A DNA stretch of 7,568 nucleotides, taken from the NCBI GenBank assembly GCA_030039615.1, contig JASHVF010000020.1, positions 1 to 7,568 of the forward strand. The letters run 5' to 3'. Shown one piece after another: positions 1 to 7,568 of this stretch (position 1 is the stretch's first letter; each line of letters opens with the position of its first letter). The stretch is from Gammaproteobacteria bacterium (GTDB lineage: Bacteria > Pseudomonadota > Gammaproteobacteria > Steroidobacterales > Steroidobacteraceae). Both the position numbers and the translations under genes were made by a program. The notes below the pieces were generated by a model. The model worked only from the letters and a program-made list of their open reading frames with translations, ran no database searches and was not told the DNA's origin.

Positions 1-603
<603 letters not shown>

Positions 604-620
604 CGGAACCCAGTGCAGTC

Positions 621-3203
621 GTGAGCGCGCCGAGCGAACAGGAACTCCCGGCGAGCCGCCGCGGCTGGCGCTGGGCGGGCCCGCTCGCGGCCCTGCTGGT
701 GTTCACGGTGGTGGTGCTGCTGCTGCATCACGAGCTGGCGCACCTGCACGTCAAGCGCGTATTCGAGCACCTGCACGCCATCCCGCGCCGTCAGGTGCTG
801 ACGGCGCTATGCTTCACCGCCGCGAGCTACTGGCTGCTCTCCAACTACGACGTGCTGGCGCTCGCCTACCTGCGGCGCGTGATTCCCTACCCGCGCATCC
901 TGTTCACCTCTTTCATCGCCTATTCCTTCGGTCACACGCTCGGCTTCTCGGCCTTCACCGGCGCGGCGATCCGTTTCCGCCTGTACGCGACCGCCGGGGT
1001 CACCGCGATCGACGTCGCCACCATCACGGCGTTCTGCAGCCTCTCGCTCGGCATCGGGCTCGCGACCATCGCGGGGCTGTCGCTGTTCCTCTCGCCGACG
1101 CATTCGGCGCAGATCCTGCACCTGCACCACAACTGGTCGCTGTTCGCCGGCATGGTGCTGCTCGGCGCGGTGGCGCTCTACGCGGTGTGGGCCACGCTGG
1201 CGCGCGGCACGCTCGAGCTGCGCGGCTGGGCGCTGCGCGCGCCGGGGCCGGCGATCGGGCTCGCGCAGCTGCTGCTCTCGGTGCTCGATCTGTCGCTCTC
1301 CTCGGCCGTGCTCTGGTCGCTGCTGCCCGCGGCAACGCAGGTCGGCTTCGTGCCGTTTCTCGGCACCTACGCACTCGCGGTCATCGCCGGGATCCTGAGC
1401 CACGTACCAGGCGGGGTCGGCGTGTTCGAGGCCGTGATGCTGCTGACGCTTCCGGGGGTGCCCGCGGACGCGCTGCTCGGCTCGCTGCTCGCCTACCGCG
1501 CGGTGTACTACCTGGTGCCGCTGGTGTTCGGCACGCTGCTGTTCGGCACCCAGGAGCTGGCGGCGCAGCGCAGCCGCATGCTGCGGGCGCAGGAGCTCGC
1601 CTCGCTCTATATCGCGCCCGTGGTGCCGCAGGTCGCGGGCGCGCTCACCTTTCTCGCCGGCGCGCTGCTGCTGCTCTCGGGCGCCACCCCCGGGATCGAG
1701 GCGCGGCTCGCCTTCCTCGATCGCTTCCTGCCGCTCGCGGTGCTGGAGGTTTCGCATCTCGCGGGCAGCATCATCGGCCTCGGGCTCCTGGTGCTGTCGC
1801 GCGCCTTGTTCCGCCGCGTCGAGGCTGCCTATCACATCATCGTGTGGCTGCTGGTCGGCGGCATCTTCGCCTCGCTCCTCAAGGGGCTCGACTTCGAGGA
1901 GGCGACGCTGCTCGCCCTGGTGCTCGCGGTGCTGGTGCTCGGCCGGCGCGCCTTCTACCGCCCGACGGCGATTCTCAACGAGCGCTTCACCCCGGTTTGG
2001 ATCGCCAGCATCGTCGGCGTGGTCGCGCTGGCGATCTGGATCGGCGTACTCTCCTCCCGGCACGTCGCCTACTCGCACGAGCTGTGGTGGACCTTCGCGC
2101 TCGACGGCAACGCGCCGCGCATGCTGCGCGCCTCGCTGTCGATCGTGGTGCTGGGCACCGCCTACGTGCTGCTCAACGTGCTGCGGCCGGCGCGGCCGGA
2201 GCCGGCAGTCGCCGGCGCCGACGAGCTGGCGCGGGCGCGCGCGCTCATCGAGCGGTGCGACACCACGCTGGCGAACGCGGCGCTCACCGGCGACAAGCGC
2301 CTGCTCTTCAGCGACGCCGGCACCGCCTTCGTCATGTACCAGATCGCCGGCCGCAGCTGGATCGCGCTCGGCGACCCGGTCGGCGCGCGCGAGGGCGCCG
2401 AGGAGCTGGTGTGGCGCCTGCGCGAGATGTCCGACCACCACGGCTGCGACACCGTCTTCTACCAGGTATGCGGCGAGCGGCTCGGGCTGTACGTCGACCT
2501 GGGGCTCGCCGCGCTCAAGATCGGCGAGGAGGCGCGCGTGCCGCTCGCGCAGTTCTCGCTCGAGGGCGCCGCGCGCGCGGATCTGCGCCAGGCGCACCGG
2601 CGCGCGCAGCGCGACGGCGCCAGCTTCGAAGTCGTGCCCGCGGAAGGGGTGGGCGCGCTGCTGCCCTCGTTGAAGCGCGTCTCGGATGCCTGGCTCCAGG
2701 CCAAGTCGACCGGCGAGAAGCGCTTTTCCGTCGGCGCATTCTCACCGCAGTACCTCGTGCAGTTTCCGCTGGCGGTGGTGCGCGCCGAGGGATCGCCAGT
2801 GGCGTTCGCCAACCTCTGGACCACTGCGACCCGGGACGAGCTGTCGGTCGATCTGATGCGCTTCGGCCCGGAAGCGCCGCGCGGCGCGATGGACTATCTT
2901 TTCATCGAGCTCATGCTGTGGGGGCAGCGCGCGGGCTTTCGCCACTTCAACCTCGGCATGGCGCCGCTCGCCGGCCTCGAAGCACACCCGCTCGCGCCCG
3001 CCTGGCACCGCGTCGGCAACTTCATCTTCCGCCACGGCGAGCATTTCTATAATTTCGAGGGACTGCGCCGCTACAAGGCGAAGTTCGACCCGCTGTGGGA
3101 GCCGCGCTACCTGGTGGCGCGCGGCGGCATTGCGCTGCCGCGCGTGCTGATCGACGTATCGACACTCATCGCCGGCGGCGTGAAGGAGCTGTTTGCACGA
3201 TGA
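621..3203 (+). CDS. mprF: Bifunctional aminoacyl-phosphatidylglycerol synthase/flippase MprF
   Basis: MprF transfers an amino acid from aminoacyl-tRNA to phosphatidylglycerol in the inner membrane and flips the product outward, which reduces binding of cationic peptides. The 860-residue product has the family's normal length and order. Residues about 20-520 are a polytopic membrane region with many hydrophobic helices, including the flippase-type motif HVPGGVGVFE (261-270). From about 535 to the end is the cytosolic GNAT-like synthase domain (DUF2156). Family-typical blocks there are ALGDPVG (582-588), GEKRFSVGAFSPQYL (698-712), SVDLMRF (742-748), FNLGMAPLAG (776-785) and FEGLRRYKAKFDPLWEPRYL (812-831). 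The start is the GTG at 621. The frame stays open upstream to an ATG at 498, but that would overlap ettA by 106 bases and adds a Pro/Arg-rich stretch unlike MprF. The ribosome-binding site is weak (CGGAA near 604-608), which fits reinitiation after the ettA stop. The stop overlaps the next gene. The amino acid (Lys or Ala) cannot be told from sequence alone. Confidence 0.93.
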   Translation: MSAPSEQELPASRRGWRWAGPLAALLVFTVVVLLLHHELAHLHVKRVFEHLHAIPRRQVLTALCFTAASYWLLSNYDVLALAYLRRVIPYPRILFTSFIAYSFGHTLGFSAFTGAAIRFRLYATAGVTAIDVATITAFCSLSLGIGLATIAGLSLFLSPTHSAQILHLHHNWSLFAGMVLLGAVALYAVWATLARGTLELRGWALRAPGPAIGLAQLLLSVLDLSLSSAVLWSLLPAATQVGFVPFLGTYALAVIAGILSHVPGGVGVFEAVMLLTLPGVPADALLGSLLAYRAVYYLVPLVFGTLLFGTQELAAQRSRMLRAQELASLYIAPVVPQVAGALTFLAGALLLLSGATPGIEARLAFLDRFLPLAVLEVSHLAGSIIGLGLLVLSRALFRRVEAAYHIIVWLLVGGIFASLLKGLDFEEATLLALVLAVLVLGRRAFYRPTAILNERFTPVWIASIVGVVALAIWIGVLSSRHVAYSHELWWTFALDGNAPRMLRASLSIVVLGTAYVLLNVLRPARPEPAVAGADELARARALIERCDTTLANAALTGDKRLLFSDAGTAFVMYQIAGRSWIALGDPVGAREGAEELVWRLREMSDHHGCDTVFYQVCGERLGLYVDLGLAALKIGEEARVPLAQFSLEGAARADLRQAHRRAQRDGASFEVVPAEGVGALLPSLKRVSDAWLQAKSTGEKRFSVGAFSPQYLVQFPLAVVRAEGSPVAFANLWTTATRDELSVDLMRFGPEAPRGAMDYLFIELMLWGQRAGFRHFNLGMAPLAGLEAHPLAPAWHRVGNFIFRHGEHFYNFEGLRRYKAKFDPLWEPRYLVARGGIALPRVLIDVSTLIAGGVKELFAR
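3182..3188 (+). promoter_or_regulatory. Ribosome-binding site for the acvB-like gene, inside the 3' end of mprF
   Basis: GAAGGAG lies 11 bases before the ATG at 3200. This Shine-Dalgarno-like sequence supports that ATG over the in-frame upstream codons from 3095. The start overlaps the mprF stop as ATGA, so translation of the two genes is probably coupled. Confidence 0.6.
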
Positions 3204-4690
3204 TCCCGCTGCGACTCACCCTGGCCGCCATCCTCGTCGCGGCGGCGCTGCCGGCAGGGGCCGGCACCGGTGCCGCGGGCGCGCCAGCGCCCGCGACGGC
3301 CCGGCCCGCCGCCGCGAAGAGCGCGCCGTCCGACGGGGCCGATGCGCACGTGCGCGCCGGGCGTTTCGGCGCGGTAAGCGTCTACATCCCGGAAGGCCAG
3401 CCTAAGAGCGTCGCCATCTTTCTCTCGGGCGATGGCGGCTGGGAGCTCGGCGTCATCAACATGGCGAAGGCGCTGCGCGATGCGGGCGCGGTAGTGATCG
3501 GCGCCGACATCCGCCGCTATCTCGGCAGCCTGGGCGAGGCCGCCGCCAGACCGCACGCGCCCTGTCAGCTGATTGCCGCGGACTTCGAGGCGCTCAGCCA
3601 CCAGGTGCAGAAGGAGATCGGCATGCGTGAGTACCACGTGCCGGTGCTGGTCGGCTATTCCTCGGGCGCCACGGTCGTGTATGCGACGCTGGTGCAGTCT
3701 CCGCCCGGCACGTTTGCCGGCGCACTGAGCCTCGGGTTCTGCCCGGACCAGGATTTCGCCGGCGCGCAGCTCTGCCCGGGGGCGGGGCTGCATTACACGC
3801 CCAACAAGCAGCACGAGCTGCTGCTCGCGCCGGCCTCGAGCCTCAGGCAGCCGTGGATCGTCTTCCAGGGACAGCAGGACGAGGTCTGCAGCGCCCGCAC
3901 CGCGGACGAGTTCGCCGCGCAGGTCGCCAACGGCGAGGTCGTGCGGCTGCCGCTGGTCGGACACGGGTTCTCGGTGGAGCGTAACTGGATGCCGCAGTTT
4001 CGCGCCGCCTACGCCAGGCTCACCGCGCCCGCGGCGGCGCCGCCACCGCGTCCGCCGGAGATCGGCGATCTGCCGGTGGAGGAAGTGCCGGCGACCGGCA
4101 CCGGGCCCGAGCTCGCACTGCTGATGACCGGCGACGGCGGCTGGGCCGGGCTCGATCAGGAGCTCGCGGCACGTCTCGCACAGAGCGGCGTACCCACGGT
4201 GGGACTCAACTCACTCAAGTACTTCTGGACGCAGCGCACGCCCGATGAGACCGCGCGCGACGTGGCACGCCTGCTGCGCCACTACCTCGCGGCCTGGAAC
4301 AAGCAGCGCGTGCTGCTGGTGGGTTACTCCTTCGGGGCCGACGTCCTGCCGTTCGTGGTGAACCGCCTGCCGGCGGACCTGCGCGCGCGCGTGGCGAGCG
4401 TGAGTCTCCTCGGCATCGACTCCAACGCCTCCTTCGAGGTGAGCGTCGCCGACTGGGTGGGCACGGGCGACAGCGGTCCGCCCACGCGTCCGGAGCTCGC
4501 GGCGCTGTCCGCGCTGCCGGTGCTGTGCATCTACGGCGAGGGTGAGTCGGACTCGATCTGCCCGGGGCTCGCACCGCGCCCGCAGCTCGCCCGCGAGCAG
4601 ATCGGCAAGGGCCACCATTTCAGCGGCGAATATGTGACGCTCGCCGACCGCATCCTGGCCTACGCGCGCGCCGCCCGGCCTGTGACATAA
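3200..4690 (+). CDS. acvB: Exported AcvB/VirJ-family tandem alpha/beta-hydrolase, probable aminoacyl-phosphatidylglycerol hydrolase
   Basis: AcvB-family proteins are periplasmic serine hydrolases that release the amino acid from aminoacyl-phosphatidylglycerol. Agrobacterium AcvB acts on lysyl-PG, and PA0919 next to the alanyl-PG synthase of Pseudomonas aeruginosa acts on alanyl-PG. The 496-residue product starts with a signal peptide (basic MIPLRL, then a hydrophobic core to about residue 20) and an Ala/Pro-rich spacer to about 50. Two similar hydrolase domains follow. Domain 1 (about 55-275) has GDGGW (77-81), nucleophile elbow GYSSG (152-156, Ser154), and plausible triad partners Asp227 (QQDE) and His255 (GHGF). 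After a Pro-rich linker (about 276-300), domain 2 (about 303-490) has GDGGW (311-315), GYSFG (375-379, Ser377), an acidic site near Asp451 and His472/473. Domain 2 is the VirJ-like part. The start codon overlaps the mprF stop as ATGA, which fits a synthase-hydrolase pair. The substrate is inferred from this context; the triad assignments are read from motifs only. Confidence 0.85.
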   Translation: MIPLRLTLAAILVAAALPAGAGTGAAGAPAPATARPAAAKSAPSDGADAHVRAGRFGAVSVYIPEGQPKSVAIFLSGDGGWELGVINMAKALRDAGAVVIGADIRRYLGSLGEAAARPHAPCQLIAADFEALSHQVQKEIGMREYHVPVLVGYSSGATVVYATLVQSPPGTFAGALSLGFCPDQDFAGAQLCPGAGLHYTPNKQHELLLAPASSLRQPWIVFQGQQDEVCSARTADEFAAQVANGEVVRLPLVGHGFSVERNWMPQFRAAYARLTAPAAAPPPRPPEIGDLPVEEVPATGTGPELALLMTGDGGWAGLDQELAARLAQSGVPTVGLNSLKYFWTQRTPDETARDVARLLRHYLAAWNKQRVLLVGYSFGADVLPFVVNRLPADLRARVASVSLLGIDSNASFEVSVADWVGTGDSGPPTRPELAALSALPVLCIYGEGESDSICPGLAPRPQLAREQIGKGHHFSGEYVTLADRILAYARAARPVT

Positions 4691-4716
4691 CGCGCGCTGC
4701 GCCCGGGGCACGCGCG
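4691..4716 (+). terminator. GC-rich hairpin just after the acvB-like stop codon, possible weak terminator or mRNA 3' structure
   Basis: Immediately after the TAA at 4688-4690, CGCGCG (4691-4696) can pair with CGCGCG (4711-4716). An inner TGC/GCA stem (4698-4700 with 4708-4710) and a single bulged C at 4697 close a seven-base loop. No T-run follows (the next bases are ATCGG), so it is not a classic Rho-independent terminator. In DNA this rich in CG alternation such a stem can arise by chance. Confidence 0.25.
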
Positions 4717-4777
4717 ATCGGTTACCATGGGGTGCGGATCGCGACGGATACCAACACAACACTCCGCGCGCCGCCCG

Positions 4778-5497
4778 ATGAAGGGTATGTCCCTGTATAT
4801 CGATACGGCGAGTCACCTGCATCACGACCAGGACAAGAACCTGGTCGTGACCTGCCCCAATTGCCAGACGGTGGCGCACATCACGCCGTGCGCGGTGCCG
4901 CGCTTCGAGGATCTGCAGCTCTACCGCCCCAAGCAGGTGGGAGTGGTGTACCTGTGCGATGCCTGCCACGCACCGATCTTCCTGCGCTTCACGGTGCGCG
5001 TGTACGGCGCGACGCGCATCGAGCTCTCGCCGCAGTTCACCGAGGTCGAGCGGGCGCGGGAGAAGTTCAGCTTCACCTACATCCCCGATGAGGTCGCGGC
5101 ACTGTTTCGCGAGGCGCTCATCTGTTTCTCGCACGACGCCTTCAACGCCTTCGCCTCCATGTGCCGACGCACCGCGCAGGCGGTGTTCGCGGATCTCGGC
5201 GAAGCGGGCAAGCTGCGCCTGTTCGACGAGCTCAACGGCCTGCGCGAGCTCACCGACATCGCTCCCGACCTCTTTACCAGCATGCGCAACGTGCTGTTCG
5301 GCGCCGAGCTCGACGCGCGCGCCGCCGTACCGCCGCTCGACGGCTATCAGGCCGGCATCATGCTCGAGGTGATGAAGGACCTGCTGTACGAAGCCTACGT
5401 GCGCAAGGGGAGACTGCAGCAGGCGATCAAGGTGCGGCGCTTCCTGCTCGATGAGACCGGCAGCTGGAAGGTGACGCCGCTGCAGTCGGCGAGCTGA
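4778..5497 (+). CDS. Small zinc-ribbon protein of unknown function, possibly DUF4145-like
   Basis: I do not recognise a characterised gene here. With the ATG at 4778 the product has 239 residues. The N-terminal third carries two Cys pairs, CPNC (26-29) and CDAC (60-63), spaced like a four-cysteine zinc ribbon with a beta-rich stretch between and after them (VVYLC, FLRFTVRVY). From about residue 104 the protein is helical. The segment around REALICFSHDAFNAFASMCR (111-130) followed by RTAQAVFADLG recalls the helical core of DUF4145 proteins, which often occur alone or fused to restriction or other defence enzymes, though single copies in ordinary chromosomal settings are also common. There is no signal peptide or membrane segment, so it should be cytoplasmic. 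The start is uncertain: ATGs at 4727, 4778 and 4787 are all in frame and none has a convincing Shine-Dalgarno site at good spacing. I prefer 4778 because the 17 extra residues from 4727 are Arg-rich and look non-conserved. Codon use matches the neighbours, with no sign of recent transfer. Confidence 0.75.
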   Translation: MKGMSLYIDTASHLHHDQDKNLVVTCPNCQTVAHITPCAVPRFEDLQLYRPKQVGVVYLCDACHAPIFLRFTVRVYGATRIELSPQFTEVERAREKFSFTYIPDEVAALFREALICFSHDAFNAFASMCRRTAQAVFADLGEAGKLRLFDELNGLRELTDIAPDLFTSMRNVLFGAELDARAAVPPLDGYQAGIMLEVMKDLLYEAYVRKGRLQQAIKVRRFLLDETGSWKVTPLQSAS

Positions 5498-5502
5498 CCC
5501 AG

Positions 5503-7568
5503 TCAACCGACAAAGCGGCGCGCGTTTCGAAACAGGCGCATCCAGCCGCTGTAACCTTCGGCGCCATGCGGCCGCCAGGAGTTCTGCAGGTAACGGAACG
5601 AGCGCTCCGGGTGCGGCATGGTGACGGTCACCCGCCCGTCGGCGTTGCAGAGCGCGGCCATGCCGAACGGGCTGCCGCTCGGGTTGGCCGGGTAGGTGGC
5701 GGCGACGCTGCGGTCGTGGCACACGTAGCGGTAGCCGACCAGCCCGCTGGCGGCGCAGGCCGCGGCGGCCTCGGGCGTGGCAAACTCCGCGCGCCCTTCG
5801 CCGTGCGACACCGCGATGGGCAGAAATGATCCCGCCATCCCCTGAAGCAGCACCGACGGTGAAGGCAGCACCTCCACCAGCGGGAAGCGTGCCTCGTACT
5901 GCTCGCTGCGGTTCTGCACGAAACGCGGCCAGTGCGCCGTGCCCGGGATGAGACTCTTGAGCGCGGCGAACATCTGACAGCCGTTGCAGATGCCGAGCGC
6001 AAAGCTGTCGGGGCGCGCGAAGAAGCGCGCGAAGTCATCGCGCACTGCGGTGTGGAACAGGATCGACTTGGCCCAGCCCTCGCCCGCCCCGAGCACGTCG
6101 CCGTAGCTGAAGCCGCCGCACGCCACGAGTCCGATGAACTCATCGAGCTTGCGCCGCCCGGCGAGCAGGTCAGTCATGTGCACGTCGTGCGCCTCGAAGC
6201 CCGCCTGGTCGAATGCCGCGGCGGTCTCCGTCTGGCTGTTGACCCCCTGCTCGCGCAGGATCGCGATCTTCGGCCGCACGCCGCGCGCCACGTAGGGCGC
6301 GGCGACGTCCTCGCCCGCGTCGAAGCTGAGCGCGACCGTGAGGCCCGCGTCCGCCGTGGCGCTCTGCGCCGCGAACTCCTCGTCCGCGCATTGCGGCTCG
6401 TCGCGCAGGCGGCGCAGACGCCACGAGGTCTCCGACCAGGCGCGCTTCAGGTCCTCCCATGCCTCATCGATGCGCGCCGCGCCGACGCGCACCCTGAGAC
6501 GCAGCTCCGCGCTCGGCGCGCCGACCCTGAGCGCCGCGTCCGCGAGTCCGTGCCGTGCCAGGATCTCGCCGAAGCGCGGCTCGTCGCCCGCGAGGATCTG
6601 CACCACGACGCCCGGCTCCTCGCTGAACAGCTGCGCCGCCGCCGGCCCGCGCGCCTGCGGCAGCTCGATGTCGAGCCCGCAGTGACCGGCGAAGGCCATC
6701 TCGAGCAGCGTCACGATGAGCCCGCCGTCGGAGCGGTCGTGATAGGCGCGCAGCAGCCCGGCGGCGCGCAACTCCCCGAGCGCGGCGGCGAGCGCGCTGA
6801 GGCGCCGCGGCTCATCGAGATCCGCAGGCTCCTCGCCCAGCTCGCCGTACACCTGCGCGAGCGCCGAGGCACCGAGGCGATTGCGCCCGGCGGCGAGATC
6901 GATGAGCCACAGCGAGCTCGGCCGCTCTCCGGGCTCGAGCGCCGGCGTGAGCGTGCGGCGCACGTCGGCGACCGGCGCGAACGCCGACACGATCAGCGAT
7001 ACCGGCGCCACGACGCTTCTCTCCGTGCCCGCTTCGCTCCAGCGTGTCCTCATGGAGAGCGAGTCCTTGCCGACGGGAATCACGATGCCGAGCGCCGGAC
7101 ACAGCCGCTTCGCCACCGCCTCCACCGTCGCATAGAGCACCGCATCCTCGCCCGGCTCACCGCTCGCGGCCATCCAGTTGGCCGACAGACGGATCCGCGC
7201 GAGGGAGTCGATGTCCGCCGCCAGGATGTTGGTGATCGCCTCGGTCACCGCCAGCCTTCCGGAAGCGGGGCCATCGAGCAGGGCGACCGGCGTGCGCTCG
7301 CCCATCGCGAGAGCTTCGCCCGCTACGCCCTGGTAGTCGGCGACGGTAACCCCGACGTCGCTCACGGGAACCTGCCAGGGGCCTACCAGCTGATCGCGGC
7401 TGACGAGGCCGCCGACGCTGCGGTCGCCTATGGTGATGAGGAAAGTCTTGTCGGCCACCGCCGGCAGGCGCAGCACGCGGTACAGCGCCTCGCTGAGATC
7501 GATGCGCGCATCGAAGCGGCGCCGCAGCGGCGCGATGCTCACGACATCACGCTCGAGGCGCGGCGGCT
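5503..7568 (-). CDS. purL: Phosphoribosylformylglycinamidine (FGAM) synthase PurL, C-terminal half, 5' end beyond the window
   Basis: PurL converts FGAR, glutamine and ATP to FGAM in the fourth step of purine synthesis, in the cytoplasm. The visible 688 residues correspond to about residues 608-1295 of the E. coli enzyme. The frame stays open to the window edge: the GTG at 7542 is internal, since the codons before it read PPRLERDV, matching MPRKERDV of E. coli. Counting from that GTG, the second synthetase half shows KTFLITIGDRSVGGL (32-46), DQLVGPWQVPV (50-60), LSANWMAASGEPGEDA (119-134), PVGKDSLSMRTRW (156-168) and YHDRSDGGL (267-275). The C-terminal glutaminase domain (about 423-679) shows LREQGVNS (429-436), CGGFSYGDVLGAGEGWAKS (475-493), the nucleophile Cys519 in LGICNGCQ, and His644 and Glu646 in MPHPERSF. 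The Cys-to-His spacing of 125 is the same as in E. coli (Cys1135/His1260). This is the single-chain, glutaminase-fused form of proteobacteria, not the split PurL/PurQ/PurS form. Everything visible looks functional. Confidence 0.97.
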   Translation of the reverse strand, partial: PPRLERDVVSIAPLRRRFDARIDLSEALYRVLRLPAVADKTFLITIGDRSVGGLVSRDQLVGPWQVPVSDVGVTVADYQGVAGEALAMGERTPVALLDGPASGRLAVTEAITNILAADIDSLARIRLSANWMAASGEPGEDAVLYATVEAVAKRLCPALGIVIPVGKDSLSMRTRWSEAGTERSVVAPVSLIVSAFAPVADVRRTLTPALEPGERPSSLWLIDLAAGRNRLGASALAQVYGELGEEPADLDEPRRLSALAAALGELRAAGLLRAYHDRSDGGLIVTLLEMAFAGHCGLDIELPQARGPAAAQLFSEEPGVVVQILAGDEPRFGEILARHGLADAALRVGAPSAELRLRVRVGAARIDEAWEDLKRAWSETSWRLRRLRDEPQCADEEFAAQSATADAGLTVALSFDAGEDVAAPYVARGVRPKIAILREQGVNSQTETAAAFDQAGFEAHDVHMTDLLAGRRKLDEFIGLVACGGFSYGDVLGAGEGWAKSILFHTAVRDDFARFFARPDSFALGICNGCQMFAALKSLIPGTAHWPRFVQNRSEQYEARFPLVEVLPSPSVLLQGMAGSFLPIAVSHGEGRAEFATPEAAAACAASGLVGYRYVCHDRSVAATYPANPSGSPFGMAALCNADGRVTVTMPHPERSFRYLQNSWRPHGAEGYSGWMRLFRNARRFVG

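Noticed and set aside
807..2597. A 596-codon open frame on the minus strand opposite mprF
   Set aside because: Its product is dominated by Arg, Glu, Gln and Ala with no domain, the usual shadow of a high-GC gene. The plus strand carries an unmistakable MprF.
809..3052. A 747-codon open frame on the plus strand in another frame within mprF
   Set aside because: The Arg/Ala-rich, low-complexity product is a frame-shifted reading of mprF; long stop-free frames are expected at this GC content.
3095..3199. Upstream extension of the acvB-like gene to the start at 3095
   Set aside because: It would bury the clear signal peptide that begins at 3200 and overlap the conserved MprF C-terminus; the ribosome-binding site and ATGA overlap favour 3200.
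4211..5722. A 503-codon minus-strand frame spanning the acvB-like 3' end, the zinc-ribbon gene and the purL end
   Set aside because: It crosses three well-supported genes, including the same-strand purL in a different frame, and its composition shows no folded domain.
7540..7542. GTG as the start of a short, separate PurL-like gene
   Set aside because: The frame is open upstream to the window edge, and those codons match the PurL sequence that precedes this point in E. coli, so the gene is cut by the window, not truncated.

Overview
The window is GC-rich coding DNA, roughly 70% G+C by eye, packed almost edge to edge with genes. The organism looks like a high-GC gammaproteobacterium. This rests on the long PurL with a fused glutaminase domain, which follows the E. 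coli protein closely (the active-site Cys-to-His spacing is the same 125 residues), and on an EttA C-terminus that aligns with the E. coli protein almost without gaps. I cannot name a genus. No mobile element, RNA gene, CRISPR array or phage gene is visible. This is ordinary chromosomal sequence with one moderately interesting lipid-modification cassette.

Layout. Positions 1-603 (+) hold the last 200 residues of the ribosome-associated ABC-F ATPase EttA, cut by the window edge. Seventeen bases later, mprF (621-3203, +) encodes a full-length aminoacyl-phosphatidylglycerol synthase/flippase. Its stop codon overlaps the start of the next gene in an ATGA (3200-3203). That gene, 3200-4690 (+), encodes an exported AcvB/VirJ-family protein with two successive alpha/beta-hydrolase domains. 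An 87-base gap (4691-4777) with a GC-rich hairpin separates it from a small zinc-ribbon protein of uncertain function (4778-5497, +; possibly DUF4145). The rest (5503-7568, -) is the C-terminal half of purL, converging on the zinc-ribbon gene with five bases between stop codons.

How the genes work together. MprF homologues use aminoacyl-tRNA to attach an amino acid to phosphatidylglycerol, then move the product to the outer leaflet, lowering the negative charge of the membrane. AcvB (Agrobacterium) and PA0919 (Pseudomonas aeruginosa) are periplasmic hydrolases that remove the amino acid again. The tight overlap of the two genes therefore suggests a synthesis-plus-turnover module controlling aminoacyl-PG level. 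ettA probably shares the transcript, while purL (purine synthesis) is an unrelated neighbour on the other strand. The amino acid used (Lys, Ala or other) cannot be read from this sequence.
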